In this document: one piece after another, positions 11,036 to 22,190 of the stretch
Position numbering within the stretch: the first letter of the stretch is position 1
Layout: every line of letters begins with the position of its first letter
Assembly: GCA_026182355.1 (NCBI GenBank)
Contig: JAPFBL010000119.1
Span: forward strand, 2,180,001 to 2,244,000
Origin: Hermatobates lingyangjiaoensis
Taxonomy: Eukaryota; Arthropoda; Insecta; Hemiptera; Hermatobatidae
Reading direction: 5' to 3'
DNA: 64,000 bases
The notes under the pieces: generated by a model
The model's input: the letters and a program-made list of their open reading frames with translations, nothing else
What the model was told of the DNA's origin: nothing
Databases searched by the model: none
Position numbers and translations under genes: made by a program

Positions 11036-12149
11036 ATTAAGTTTATACATACAAGGTGTAGTTGTAAAGCAATGTTGACTTAGTCATCGCCCTTGAACCA
11101 GGGAGCAAGGGGATTAAGGTAGGATGGTTGAAGTCGCCTTCTACCTGGTTAATCCCGGTCGGTCTACTGGAAAATATTTTTATGATTCTATAAGAATTAC
11201 AAAGTTGGATATTTATGACAAGCTGGTTTTCTGAGTTATAATTGGTTCCATTAATTGTAATTTAAAATGGCTCCTTTCTCTTGAAATAATTTTCAATGAG
11301 TTTATCATCTCTCTTGTGAGTTTTGCTTTCTGAACTGGTTCTGTATGACATGTTGGGGACGGCGGAAAGATGTATTGCTATTCTTCTGGGCAATAAAGTT
11401 GTGTCATTCCTATATATCAGTTTTCCGGGCTTCGCAGCTCTTGATATTACATGATTACTCATATAGAAGATTAGTTTCTTCGGACTCCTTGAAGCATGAA
11501 CTATTCTTCATTATCAAACTGCCCATTGAAGGGCTTTGGTAATAATTTATCAGGGTCACACTATCTTCAAGTTAAATGCATCCTTATTTTCCTCCCTTTT
11601 TCTTCCTCCAAACGTTCATTTCGGAGATATTTAACGTAATTTTCATTTTTATTTAAACGTTAAACATTTATGAAAAAAAGTTTAACGTAAATAAAATTAA
11701 TAATTAATTAAATAAATATATGAAAAAAATGTTTAGAAAATTATTATATTAAAACTTCCATTACATAATTATATTAACAAAAAAATTAAAATGATTCCGG
11801 TTTATACAGAAATTGGAAGATCTTACAAAATAAAAATAAATTTTTATTTATTACAAGTTTACTAAACTTTCAGATTAACACTTATTGTATGAATAAAGGT
11901 CAAATAATTAATAGAAAGTTTTTTAATTTTTTTTGTTTTTGATTGAATCTGAAGGGTTGGTTTGATTGTAAAACACAAAACAGAATCTACTGAATAGTAA
12001 ACACTGCAGTTGTCTATCTTCTAAGCTTCTTTGTTCTAAGTTTTTATACATTCAAGGATTATTATTACGTCAGATTATTACAGCTATCATAACGATAAGT
12101 CACTTCAAAATACAAAAGACATAGTAATTCAGGTAATTTTTTATTTCAG
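11036..12149. other. No gene recognised
   Basis: GC-richer DNA at 11090-11160 holds an imperfect inverted repeat (GGATTAAGGTAGGATGG and ACCTGGTTAATCCC). The minus-strand ORF at 11262-11462 could not be assigned. From 11570 the sequence is plain AT-rich. Confidence 0.4.
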
Positions 12150-12354
12150 AGATTCTCCTTCTTGTCATCGTTTGTGTCAAGGTAAACTTGAAGATAGCTG
12201 TGTCAATGTGTGCAAACGCAACTTGACCACATATAATGCAACCAGTCTAGAATTTAAACTATTTTGCAAATCATCCGATCCCTTTATTTACTTTAAAATG
12301 TTTAATATTTCTAACCCAAACTATTTTAATATAACTGGGTTCATGCATATATGA
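12150..12354 (+). other. Candidate last exon of a Cys-rich protein (speculative)
   Basis: A strong splice acceptor (TTTTTTATTTCAG, ending 12149) opens an uninterrupted frame of 67 codons to TGA at 12352. The peptide begins D-S-P-S-C-H-R-L-C-Q-G-K and has five cysteines arranged C-x3-C, C-x3-C and one more. It has several possible N-glycosylation sites (N-L-T, N-A-T, N-I-S, N-I-T). These features would fit an extracellular domain, but no family was recognised, and the AT-rich second half is weak evidence of coding. Confidence 0.25.
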
Positions 12355-12724
12355 GCGTTTTTCTACCAACATTTTTAAGGAATTTCCATATAACAGTTCG
12401 ACATTTTTTAAAAATCGTATTTTTAAAATTTCATAATTCATTTACCCCAGAAGAGATAAATACACTAATGGAAAGCAATCACTTTGGAAACAAAAAATAA
12501 CTACTTTATAAAAATTAAGTAATTACTATTGCAAGATATTTCATTCTTTTTGAATAACCACTATTTTAATTATTTTTATTAATTTACTTTATTTAACTTT
12601 TACCAACATTATACATATATGCAATTTTTGGTATATTTTAGTTCTAGCTATATTAATAGTTTTCTGTGGACAATGGAGGAGTTACTAAACTGGTCGAGAT
12701 AAAAAAGCTAAGGCAGGATGAAAA

Positions 12725-12808
12725 CAGGACAAGGATCCTGTTGATAAATTGTAATTATATTATGATAAATTGTTGATAAATTGTAATTATGATTGATAAA
12801 TCATAATT
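12725..12808. repeat. Short tandem repeat (GATAAATTGTAATTAT)
   Basis: GTTGATAAATTGTAATTAT and variants occur three to four times in a row. Confidence 0.7.
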
Positions 12809-13872
12809 ATTTTATCATTTTATTTATAGTATTTTAACATATATGAATAAAAAAAGTTAACCCTGACAGTAACATCAATATTGTTATTATTTAATTAGTC
12901 TCATTGGTTTTTACGTGAACTTATAGACAATACAAAAAAAAGTGATACATTTTTGTTTAGAAAAAAAGGTAACATTTTTTTAAGTTTAAAGGGGTTCATT
13001 GAATGCATGCAATTTATTTCATTTTCTAAACCATTGAATCAAGTTAAGGAATCAATTAGCAATTAAAGTTAAGTGAAACGTCTAGAATTGCTAAATAAGA
13101 CAATAGTTATGAAAAAAAAAATGATTATGCTAAATATTAAAATTTGGATCCAGCAGAATAAAAAAAACTAAAAAAAAATAAAATAAAAAAGTTTTATGGC
13201 CTTTTTGGCAGTTTATTTTTGGACGATTGACAATTCATTGAAAGAAACTATGACGGTTTTTTGGCTAGTAACCTTGCTCTCAGAGGTCAAACAAAAGGAC
13301 ATATAATACATGTATATCGAATAATTGATAAATAATACTTGGAAGGTAACACCTGTTTACTGGTAACTGTCTTCAAGAACTAACCGAGCGATCTTAAGAA
13401 TGGCGTTTGGCTGGTTGTAAACACAGTGAGGCTTCACTGAGAGAGAGCGATGACCTGCCTGGCCTACCTTCAGACACGCACTCTGATCTGAACAATCCAA
13501 CTGGCCTTGGCATTCATTTGAAATCATTTGTGACATCCATTCTCTTGTTTTATCTCAGATAATTCAAATACTATTGTGGAAATCTACATAAAAATATATA
13601 AACATTACTTATTTGCAACACTGCAATAGATTGGAAGTCTGCATAAAAGTAATAGAACACAATTTCACTTAAAATACAGATTTAAAAAAAAATCGAAATA
13701 CTTTATTGCTTATTATGCTATAAAAATCAATTAAATCAGTATTTTTAATTCTTTTATCAATTCAAATTGAAAAAAAAACCCCAACTTTTTTTAAGTTTAA
13801 TTTTTTAAATATGACAAATACAGAGTTGAAACGTTTATTTACAAATGTTTAATCACATTATTTTATTGAAAA
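12809..13872. other. No gene recognised
   Basis: AT-rich apart from a GC-richer island at about 13380-13520. No ORF, splice pair or repeat could be assigned to the island. Confidence 0.4.
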
Positions 13873-14035
13873 TGACACCAAACTTAGCTGATAACCTGTT
13901 TCTTAACAAGTTTCTCAATTTTTCTATTGAAAAACGAGAAAAACGAATAACTCTTTGTTATTGAAATAACGAGAGTGTTATATAGAAAAATTGAGATAAT
14001 TGTTAAGAAACAACTATCAGCTATGATTGGTGTCA
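13873..14035. mobile_element. Fold-back element, about 58-bp arms
   Basis: TGACACCAAACTTAGCTGATA at the left pairs with TATCAGCTATGATTGGTGTCA at the right. Pairing continues through TTTCTTAACAA and TCTCAATTTTTCTAT, with a short unpaired centre. No core of the PLE-end type and no second copy was seen. It could be a MITE. Confidence 0.6.
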
Positions 14036-14845
14036 GTTTCAAAAATGTGTCTGCTAAGGAAGGACTGCTACCAAAATTTACGAATGTATAATCATAAACT
14101 GAATACAAAAACCCATACAGTTATAATTTGAAGATTAAATTCTAAAATTAACTAGTTCACATACCACGTAATTTATACGGTTTGGTGTTTAAAACATAAA
14201 AACATAAAATTATGTATTCAATAAATAAAAATTCCCATAACTAGGGACAAGAAGTTACATTTGATGTATATTGTTATTTATCTCTAAAATAATTACACAT
14301 TTCCTGGAATCATATATAAGCAGTCGATATAAATAGCTTAGAGCAAAGCACTGTATCACGTCTTACAGTATATACTATATCAAACTACTAAAATTTAACT
14401 TGATAATTACAATTTTGTTAGCAGTCTTATGGAATTTCTTAAATTTTAGTAAAATCATCTGAACATGATTGGGTCAGATCAATATGGCGTCCACATTAGC
14501 AAATCAATTTATCTGAAGTCCAAAGGAGGGCTTTGTATGCAGGAGCCAACAGCAAGACCTGTTCTTCCCACAACCATGACCTGTTTCCAGAATAACTGCA
14601 TGGACTTTCACAAAACTAATTTGAATGGAATAAAATTTTACTCTATTTTAAAAACCATCTTATTTACTTAGTCAAAAAAACGTTAAAATACATTTTTTTT
14701 CGTTTCATAGTAAATAATAATTTACAAAGTCAAAAGTTTATAAATTGAAAGAAATTTTATAACTTTTCAAAAAAGTCGTATTTAAATCAGTACATGTATT
14801 TATAAGATAAAATAATATTTTTGTTTACGTAAAAACACGTAAATA

Positions 14846-14920
14846 AGAATTGTTTACAATTCTTATGTATTAGAATTGTTTACAATTCTTATGTATAAAA
14901 ATTTTTTACAATTCTAACGA
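14846..14920. repeat. Tandem repeat of a 27-bp unit containing a palindrome
   Basis: AGAATTG-TTTA-CAATTCT followed by TATGTATT occurs twice and a third, weaker time. Each unit can form its own hairpin. Confidence 0.75.
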
Positions 14921-15171
14921 AATATTGTAAACATTTTATGAAAACTTCCATTAAAAAAAGTTATCCAAATAAATCCTGAAACCCAGATTACATTATGCAA
15001 AAAGATATTTGCAATACTTGATAAGTAACTCAGTAACTTGTGTATGCATGTATATTTGGTGCGGCAGTCTGAGAAATCTATCTCGCTTCATCTTCTTTTC
15101 TGGCTTTCTTTTGAAGATGAATTGTTCTACGGAATGTTAACTATAATAACTCTTTGTACAGTTCTATGTTT

Positions 15172-15208
<37 letters not shown>
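15172..15208. repeat. (TA)n microsatellite
   Basis: A TA run followed by a short (GATA)n stretch. Confidence 0.9.
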
Positions 15209-15212
<4 letters not shown>

Positions 15213-15239
15213 AGAAACAATAGATAGATAGATAGAATA

Positions 15240-15425
15240 GATATCGACACTCTTGCGGGTCAAAAATGACAGCCCTTACGATCAGATGTTTGGGTACAAC
15301 CACTAAGATCGGTGGCTAGAACTGTTGCCCTAGTTTCGTTCCTTCACGAAATTGTTAAGGTACGCAGCGGGGTCAAAGCCCCGACTGTTCCACTTCGGGA
15401 GTAATGAAGAACCATAACAAAACCA
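15240..15425. other. GC-richer island, unidentified
   Basis: Includes the hairpin CGGGGTCAAAGCCCCG near 15370. Its composition is unlike the surroundings, so it may be a transposed fragment, but nothing matched elsewhere in the window. Confidence 0.35.
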
Positions 15426-15799
15426 AAAGAAAAATTAAAAGGTTTGAAAATGAACCAGACATTTTTTGGTATCTAGCTATCTCAAAAACATTTAAAACTT
15501 TCATTTTTCATTTGACCTTGAGATAAGTTCGCTCATTCTAGAGTTACTGTGAAGATTGAGATATATTGCAAAAAGTGAGATGTTTTATGGCATTGAAAGA
15601 TCTTAGAAATGATTCAAGTTTTCTATTAATTGGAGATTTCTTTGATTCAGAACCTTGTGAACTATATATAATATTTCTGAATATTTATCAAAATATTTTA
15701 GAAATTACTTTTATTTCACGTGATCAATGCGAAATCGAATTGTATATAAGCATTTATGCAAAAAGATTCACTTAAGTAAATCAAATGAAATCAGAGAGG

Positions 15800-15905
15800 G
15801 AAAGAAACATAAGTAAACACAATGCTCACTATAATAACCGATTCCGTTGTCATCAGGAGAGTAAAATGAGGCGCTCGGAAGACAAGCCAGGACCCTTTTA
15901 CCTTT
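15800..15905 (-). mobile_element. PLE-type end fragment
   Basis: On the minus strand CTCCTGATGACAACGGAATCG. The flanking GAGGCGCTCGGAAGACAAGCC resembles GAGCTGCTCGGAAGGCAGC at 61263, where the same core is also on the minus strand. Confidence 0.4.
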
Positions 15906-15935
15906 CTGATTATTATTTATAATATATATATGTGT

Positions 15936-16120
15936 TCAAAATCGAAGTAGAGTAACACACAGAGTAAAGAAGTATACTTACAATCTCAAATTTTCGGGCA
16001 TTCCACAACGTGCTAGGGTCCCTCTCTCTTTTCTCCTGAAGACGGATTGTCCAAAAATTTGAGTTTGTTGTGTTTTTCTTTAATCTGTGTGTTACTCTTC
16101 TTCAATTTTGAACTCGTATT
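15936..16120. mobile_element. PLE-type fold-back, family F
   Basis: The left arm (AAATCGAAGTAGAGTAACAC, AATCTCAAATTTTCGGG) pairs with the right arm (AAAAATTTGAGTTTG, GTGTGTTACTC, TTCAATTTTGAAC). The right arm carries CTGAAGA at 16036, one C, the hairpin GGA-TTG-TCC and AAAAATTTG. A plus-strand copy is at 26570-26712. Confidence 0.6.
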
Positions 16121-16154
16121 GTATCCAGTTTGGATCGTTTTTCCAATTTTATTG

Positions 16155-16157
<3 letters not shown>

Positions 16158-16206
<49 letters not shown>
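16158..16206. repeat. (AT)n microsatellite
   Basis: An uninterrupted AT run. Confidence 0.95.
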
Positions 16207-16210
<4 letters not shown>

Positions 16211-16269
16211 AATATTGATAAAAGTATCGAACGTGAAGTGGAAACAAAATTAAAGTTCATCAGGACTCG

Positions 16270-16350
16270 GTCAGTTCTGCAGGTTCAAATTAAACTCTCA
16301 TTACCAACGTTTCGGTTTTTATTTAAAACATTTTTCATAGGCAGAAGTAT
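16270..16350 (-). mobile_element. PLE-B end fragment
   Basis: AAACTCTCATTACCAACG, TTTCGGTTTTTATTTAAAAC and TTTTTCATAGGC match the left arm of 5442-5714. Confidence 0.6.
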
Positions 16351-17700
16351 AAAATTTTGAAACAGAAAAACTAAGTAAACATTTGATATTATTTAAAAAA
16401 AAAAAAAAAAAACGGTCTACGAAGACAACAGGTCAAATTCCTCAGAAATAACACTTTCAATGAACTGGCATAACTGAATATTTTGACACACATCGTCATC
16501 AGGAGTATATGTGACCAACCTACTATCATTCAAAGATGTACACTTGCTTATTTATTTAACGACACAGCTAGTAGCATTAATTGTATACTACAAGTATTTT
16601 AGTGGGTGATATTGAATAACTACAGCAGAGCCAATTTAATTTAACTTTTTCTCAATGATAATGAAGCTGTATTGAAGCCAAAATCTGTTTGGATTCCATT
16701 AATCAATCTCTCCAAGAAAACAAGGACCAATAAATATTTCTAGAAACATCGAAACATAACGGAGACTCCTATAGCTGAATTGTATGCTATAAACGTCAGA
16801 GGGTTTAAATATACAATAAGCAAAAATGTATTTAAAGTATAAGCAGCTCAATAAACAACTCTTTCGTGTTTATCAATGTGAGAACCAACAATGAATCTGC
16901 AACTGATCATACCGAAATGAGTTAAACCACTTGATGAAGGATAGTTGAAAAAGGTCATTGTTGCTTTAATAGGAATATACTCGTAGTTTCTGTTATCAAA
17001 CAGTCCCAACAGAACCAAAGCATGGTGTATAAATGCAATTGGCATACTGTCAATTTGATATATTGAGAATTGTATGACCCTTATTATAATTTAAAAATAC
17101 ATTAAATATTAATATAAACATCCACTGTGTTGGCTCAAATTTTTCTTCAAATCCTTATAGATTTTAGAACTTGTAATTGTTCAGAGTAAACAAGGTACGA
17201 GGATGTATTTTTCAAATAATATCAGTAGAAACTCTGTGATAAATGAATGATTTCATTTTATTTAAATAAACCGAAGTATGTAATGGTTAATTTCTAGAAA
17301 TAATTATGCATATATAATCAAGAAAGCTCAACAAAACAGTGATGATAAAATAAAACAATTATTGGATGCTATATTGAAGAAAATGGTGAACACAACATTT
17401 TAATATAACGAACGAATAGATGCTTAAAAATAAATAATCTTGGCCAAATTAAAAACAAAATAACGAACAAGTAAAGTATTTATATGGTTCTAATAATAGG
17501 GAAGACGGGAGATGTCTTACTTGGCGTGCAGAGCTGTCTGTTGGAAGCGAGATAAGCCTGCCCAGGCACAGATACCGAAACAGACTGACCCTCTACAGGC
17601 GGTCCCGACCTTGGCGCATTCATTCACTCATCCCCTCCCCTGGGGTACAACAACTACTTCTTGTCATTTAATTTTCACAAAAACATTGCCCTGTCAATTG
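16351..17700. other. Mostly AT-rich, no gene recognised
   Basis: At 16490-16520 the minus strand reads ACTCCTGATGACGATGTG, a probable further PLE-type core. At 17510-17660 is a GC-richer island with a coding-like ORF (begins M-S-Y-L-A-C-R-A-V-C-W-K) that I could not assign. Confidence 0.35.
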
Positions 17701-17702
17701 TC

Positions 17703-17733
<31 letters not shown>

Positions 17734-17764
17734 AAACTATATATATATATATATATATATATAG
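17701..17764. repeat. Two (AT)n tracts
   Basis: Two AT runs separated by AAAACT. Confidence 0.95.
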
Positions 17765-19278
17765 TTATATAAACAACTGACAACTTAGCACTTCTAGTAT
17801 CAAATAAATTTAGTGATTTTTAAATTTTGATACTAAAAATGAGAAAAATATTTAAAAAATATATATATTATCAGGTTTTATTTTATAATTAATTTTTCGC
17901 CGACTAAAGAGTAAAATTTTACTATTTAAACAGTAATTTTCTTTCTCATTCTTCGATTAAAAATCACATTAAATAATTATGAGTTAATATAAATTAACCT
18001 GTTATCAGTGTTAAGAAGTCTATCAGCTTAATACTATTGTAAGTATTAAGTTGAAAAGATTAGGAAAATTTATTGATGAAGGTTGAAAATTAAAAAATTA
18101 CTGGAACATGGAATTTCATTCATCTGATACAGGCACTGAGAAGGAGCTTAAATTAGTTTTTTCTCCACAGAAAGAATCCAGTTTTCGTAATGATATTGAA
18201 GGCCTATAGAAATGCTTTGACTTAGTAGAGAGTGGTGGCTACTCGCAGAGTCGTATGAAATGTGCCAAACAGTAGTCCTGACATCCTGGCTAAAGGACAT
18301 AGAGGTGAGGACAAGCAAGGAGCTGGTTCTAGGACAGCATCCAAACAGAAGGAAACAAAACAAATGAGGAAGTCTTATCAGCTGAGAATTAATGTTTGGA
18401 AGAAAACTTCACTTACTAATTACATATTGAGTATTTATTATTGATTTGTTCTTTCAGAAATGAACTGGAAATTCATATTCATATGAAACGAATATGCATA
18501 TGAATATTCATATAAAGAAACGAAATATCTTCTTTTGGAACTCATGTATTTTGGTATTAACACCATAACGTTAGTAAAATATACATTACTAGACTACCGT
18601 GACCCTTTGTGTCACTCAGAAATGTTAGCAATAGTTATTGAAATAAATTCACTTAACATGATTGACAGGGATAATTTTAATTGTTGTTTCTTGTTATGAA
18701 GACACGAAAACAGATTCTTATATGACCCAAGCTTTTGATATAGTATTCTTAACATAATTCAAGATATGTACACAGGAAGTATATCTAGAAAAATAAAAAT
18801 CATTTAAAAGTAACAAAAAAAATTTATTTTATGACATAAATAAATAAAACAACAATTCAAGTTATATACACAATCAAATATATTTAAAACAAACAAAGCT
18901 TGTAAATTGAAATATTCAATTTATCTACCCAACATAAAATAACATTAATGAAAAGAATGTGTCTTTATAATTACCTTAGAACATTCTTATTTTAGCTGAC
19001 TGTTATGTTTAAGTTTGTTTCGAAAATGATTCATTTTTAAGCTCTAATGTAATAGTTTTATTATATATTATAGGCTACCCTAACCCCCTGATGAGAAATA
19101 TTATTAAATAATATTCTAGAAAGTTGAGGCGAAGACGCAAGCCATTGGGCTACCCTGACCCCCTAATACGATTTGTTATTATGTAATAAAACTACAACAA
19201 AGTCATCCAAAACAAAAGTAAAGATTATAATAATTTCCGGTCTCTATCTCCACGAAAAATGGGTGAAAAAACAAACGA

Positions 19279-19283
<5 letters not shown>
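17765..19283. other. No gene recognised
   Basis: At 18155-18169 TTTTTTCTCCACAG is a good splice acceptor. The DNA after it to 18390 is coding-like on the plus strand (E-S-G-G-Y-S-Q-S-R-M-K-C-A-K-Q, then shifted S-P-D-I-L-A-K-G-H-R-G-E-D-K) but is broken by stops and a frameshift. Elsewhere AT-rich. Confidence 0.3.

Positions 19284-19314
<31 letters not shown>
19284..19314. repeat. (TA)n microsatellite
   Basis: An uninterrupted TA run. Confidence 0.95.
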
Positions 19315-19318
<4 letters not shown>

Positions 19319-19346
19319 TAAAAGAAACAGTCCAGCGGACTTTTTT

Positions 19347-19502
19347 AAATAAAATAAATTCAAAACGAAGGAAACACACAGAAAAACACAGACATAACTC
19401 ACATCGATATTTCGACCATCGTCGTCATCAGGAGGTGTGAAGAGCGAAGAGCGAAGAGTCCCGCAGGAAGGCAGGGCGGCGACTCGGTTTGAATTTATTT
19501 TA
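19347..19502 (-). mobile_element. PLE-type end, family C
   Basis: On the minus strand CTGATGA at 19425-19431, one C, the hairpin GAC-GATG-GTC, GAAATATCGATGTGAG. The segment is bounded by short inverted words (AATAAAATAAATTCAAA at left, TTTGAATTTATTTTAT at right). A related end is at 26740-26830. Confidence 0.55.
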
Positions 19503-19507
19503 TATAT

Positions 19508-19745
19508 ATATATCTTGTTAAATAACGTCCCATATTTGGCTTGGATCTGTTTCTAATACAATTTCTCCAGTTTCCGGAATTCCTTCCTCGTTTCTTCATT
19601 AAAACTATAAAGCTTATCACCGACTATTGCCAACTAGCAATATTGGTGATAAGCTTTGTAGTTTTAATGAAGAGACGAGGAAGAAATTCCGGAAACTGGA
19701 GAAATTGTGTAAGAAACAGATACAAGCCAAATATAGGATGGATTC
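19508..19745. mobile_element. Fold-back with coding-like arms, probably PLE-derived
   Basis: The left arm (GGCTTGGATCTGTTTC, TTTCCGGAATTCCTTCCTCG) pairs with the right arm (GAGGAAGAAATTCCGGAAAC, GAAACAGATACAAGCC). Read on the plus strand the right arm encodes F-N-E-E-T-R-K-K-F-R-K-L-E-K-L-C-K-K-Q. A basic K-L-E-K-L helix like this is common near the N-terminus of PLE proteins (tentative). The left arm resembles 10820-10905 next to family E. Confidence 0.5.
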
Positions 19746-19879
19746 CAACTTTTACAAATATATATATATATATATATATAATGTAAATCCATATTACGAT
19801 GTAACAGTCGTGGTTGTCCGACCGCTTTCGCACATAGTGCATCTTCATGTAGAATTATACTGGAGGATGCACTATATGA

Positions 19880-20102
19880 GGATTATGCACTATTTACGCT
19901 ATGTGCAAAATTATGCACTATTCATATTATATGTGAAATTATTCGTAATCGCATTATTTACGAAATTATGTATTATTAGTACTATGAGTGAAATTATGCA
20001 CTTTTTGCAATATGTGTGAAATTTTGTACTATTCGCATTATGTACAAATTATTCACTATTACTGCTATGTGCGAAATTATACTCTATTCACACTATTTGT
20101 GT
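19880..20102. repeat. Minisatellite, about eight units of 27-28 bp
   Basis: Consensus approximately GAAATTATGCACTATTC followed by GCATTATGTGC. Units differ from each other by 15-30% by eye. Confidence 0.8.
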
Positions 20103-20389
20103 AACATTTCAATACCAATCAATTTTACCTTGTAAACAGTCATTGGATCTATTTTAAGATGCATAATGTTACAATCCGTTCAGACAACTATAGCAAATTT
20201 TACTAGATAAGAAGGATATATAAAATAATATGATTTCTAATTTTTGGTTCTATTATTTAATAAAAAATTTGAAAATGTAAGATTATTTCTTTTTCTTAAG
20301 TGAATATCCAGCTTACAGATGCACCTTTATAGATTATAAAAATAGATGAACTAGTTCTTTTTTTTTCCATCATTCAAATGCATTTTAAC

Positions 20390-20391
20390 AG

Positions 20392-20473
<82 letters not shown>
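20390..20473. repeat. (CA)n microsatellite
   Basis: About 40 CA units with one interruption. It abuts the 3' end of the minus-strand PLE-A copy. Confidence 0.95.
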
Positions 20474-20475
<2 letters not shown>

Positions 20476-21388
20476 AATGATCAAACCACAATAAGAAATG
20501 GGAAAACAAGACTAAGATCTTTCAACCGTAACAAGCGGTCTTCGTCAGAGTCAAAAACCCTACTGAACACTAGATGCAGAAAACATCTGGTGAGGAATTG
20601 AGAAGAGTGGGAGGGAAGAGTGGTATTTTAAAAGGGTGAAAGTACAGAAAGGACTAATGTCCAGAAAGGGATGTTTGGGGAAACAAAGGAGTACAGTAAG
20701 AAAAAGTAAAAAACTATCCGCTAGCTGTCAACCCTCTTTGAAGAGGCTATTGCCCTCGTGACGAAAGTATCAAGTTTGATGAGACCGTTACTAATGTTTA
20801 TAATATTTGATCTATTAAATTTAATTAGAGACGATTCAATAATATTTCTTAACAACATTGATTTTTCATAGGTAATAAATTTAGCTCCTGTCCAATCAAT
20901 GATGATTTTCATTTTTTATATGCAAGAATAAGGCACTACTTTTTTCCTGTCTACTTACGTTATATTGGTGTTGTTTTACACGTGTTTTTAATGATTTACC
21001 GGTTTGACCAATATCAATTTTATGGCAATTTTTGCACGGTATTTTGTAAATACCAGCGGACTCCAATTCGCTGGGAGAGTTTTTTATTAACATATTACCC
21101 ACATTATTACGATTAGAAAACAGTATATTAAAATCAAGTTGTTTGGCTAATCTTGGAAGGGGGTCCAGTGATTCGTGGTATGGCAAAACTATAGAATTTG
21201 ATAATAATGGGGGCTCTGTTGAAGTATTAGAGAAAGTTTTTTTCGTACCCTTCAAAGCTAAATCGATATAAGAAGAGGGGTATTTTAATGAAAGGGCAAT
21301 TGACCTAATGTTATTAATCTCTTCATTAAGAAATTCAGAAGAGGAAACTCTTAAAGCTCTCAAAAACATATTTCTAAAAACAGAAATT
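20474..21388 (-). mobile_element. 5'-truncated PLE-A copy inside a (CA)n tract
   Basis: On the minus strand, in order: GIY-YIG coding end (21388 to 20718), 3' UTR, the element end with CTCTGACGAAGACCGC and TTGAAAGATCTTAGTC, then TGATCATTGAG. (CA)n lies at both borders (21389-21409 and 20390-20473). This fits insertion into a (CA)n tract, and this copy defines the PLE-A 3' end. Confidence 0.75.
20718..21388 (-). pseudogene. PLE-A GIY-YIG endonuclease domain, frameshifted
   Basis: The first open part (to 20896) contains S-E-F-L-N-E-E-I-N-N-I-R, later R-L-A-K-Q-L-D-F-N-I. At about residue 120 comes the endonuclease core G-I-Y-K-I-P-C-K-N-C, K-I-D-I-G-Q-T-G-K and K-T-R-V-K-Q-H. The Tyr of the second motif (normally Y-I-G) is Asp. 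After H-I-K-N-E-N-H the frame breaks near 20900 and continues as W-T-G-A-K-F-I-T-Y-E-K to A-S-S-K-R-V-D-S-stop at 20721. PLE proteins carry this domain after their reverse transcriptase; it nicks the target. The apparent start Met-Cys-Val repeat is only the (CA)n tract. The RT is missing. Confidence 0.75.
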
Positions 21389-21440
21389 TTAACACACACA
21401 CACACACACATATATGTATGTAATATATATATATATATAT
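21389..21440. repeat. (CA)n and (TA)n microsatellite
   Basis: The left part, (CA)n, is the 5' border of the PLE-A copy. Confidence 0.9.
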
Positions 21441-21719
21441 GTTGTGAAAGGCGGTGTAATTTGAGAAACAGCGTTTAATGATTTCCATTGATTTATATTA
21501 TAACAAAAGAAACTGTTATTGAAGTTATATATCTTATTTTATCAAGTAATATCTTTTTTCTTTAAAATATTTTCCAGGAAATTCAAACTTATATTTGTGT
21601 TTCAGGAGGTATAAATGTAAGTTAACTAGGTCGTAACCCCACTTATTTACACCGTGATTGCTTTAAGACCATAAAGGGCCAGTTATTTCAAGCTTTCTTA
21701 ATGATTAGTTAGCATTTTA

Positions 21720-21995
21720 ACTCTGTTAGTTGGTTACATTTCCAACTCAAATATTAAAAATGACAGTGATTTTATTAATAAGTTACAAGACGTTGCAATT
21801 AAAAATTGTAATCTTATTAGTGTTTATTTTATGTCCCAGTTCACTAAAGTTCTTGTTAACGATTTTCCTAACTTTTTGGTAGAAAATCAAAACGAGAGCA
21901 TCTCTCCTCTTGTTGACCTTAGAAACGTTGTCTTTTTAAATTGTTTTACATTTAATGATATAAGTCTAAAAAACACTAAGAATTGTGAAAAAAGA
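21720..21995 (+). pseudogene. PLE reverse-transcriptase fragment
   Basis: The plus-strand frame reads I-S-N-S-N-I-K-N-D-S-D-F-I-N-K-L, then C-N-L-I-S, then Q-F-T-K-V-L-V-N-D-F-P-N-F-L, and later V-F-L-N-C-F-T-F-N-D. PLE RTs have S-x-D-F-(I/V)-x-K-L, about 10 residues later L-(I/V)-S-F-D-V-x-S-L-F-T-x-(V/I)-P, and then an F-x-F-N motif. Here the F-D-V part containing the first catalytic Asp reads V-Y-F-M, so the enzyme would be dead. About 85 codons are open. A PLE-A end follows at 21995-22180. Confidence 0.6.
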
Positions 21996-22190
21996 CTAAG
22001 ATTTTTCAAGGATAACAAGCGGCTTTCCTCAGAGTCTGAAAGTATCAGTTCTTACGCATGTCATAATTCAAGTTACTCCTTGTTATAGTTGAAAGATCGT
22101 AATATTTTTTTTATTTCTTACTGTGGTTTAGACGTTGATTTTTATTTCACGTGTTTATTGTAAAATCTTGTTATTTAATGATAAATATCA
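21996..22190. mobile_element. PLE-A fold-back, strongly diverged
   Basis: AAGACTAAGATTTTTCAAGG and AACAAGCGGCTTTCCTCAG (minus arm), then CTCCTTGTTATAGTTGAAAG and TATTTCACGTGTTTATTG (plus arm and tail). Confidence 0.5.

Noticed and set aside
20721..20912. A separate 63-residue gene
   Set aside because: It is the frameshifted continuation of the PLE-A protein, with the same C-terminus as 10177 and 25950.
21389..21411. Met-Cys-Val repeat as the start of the GIY-YIG ORF
   Set aside because: It is the (CA)n tract bordering a 5'-truncated element, not a real N-terminus.
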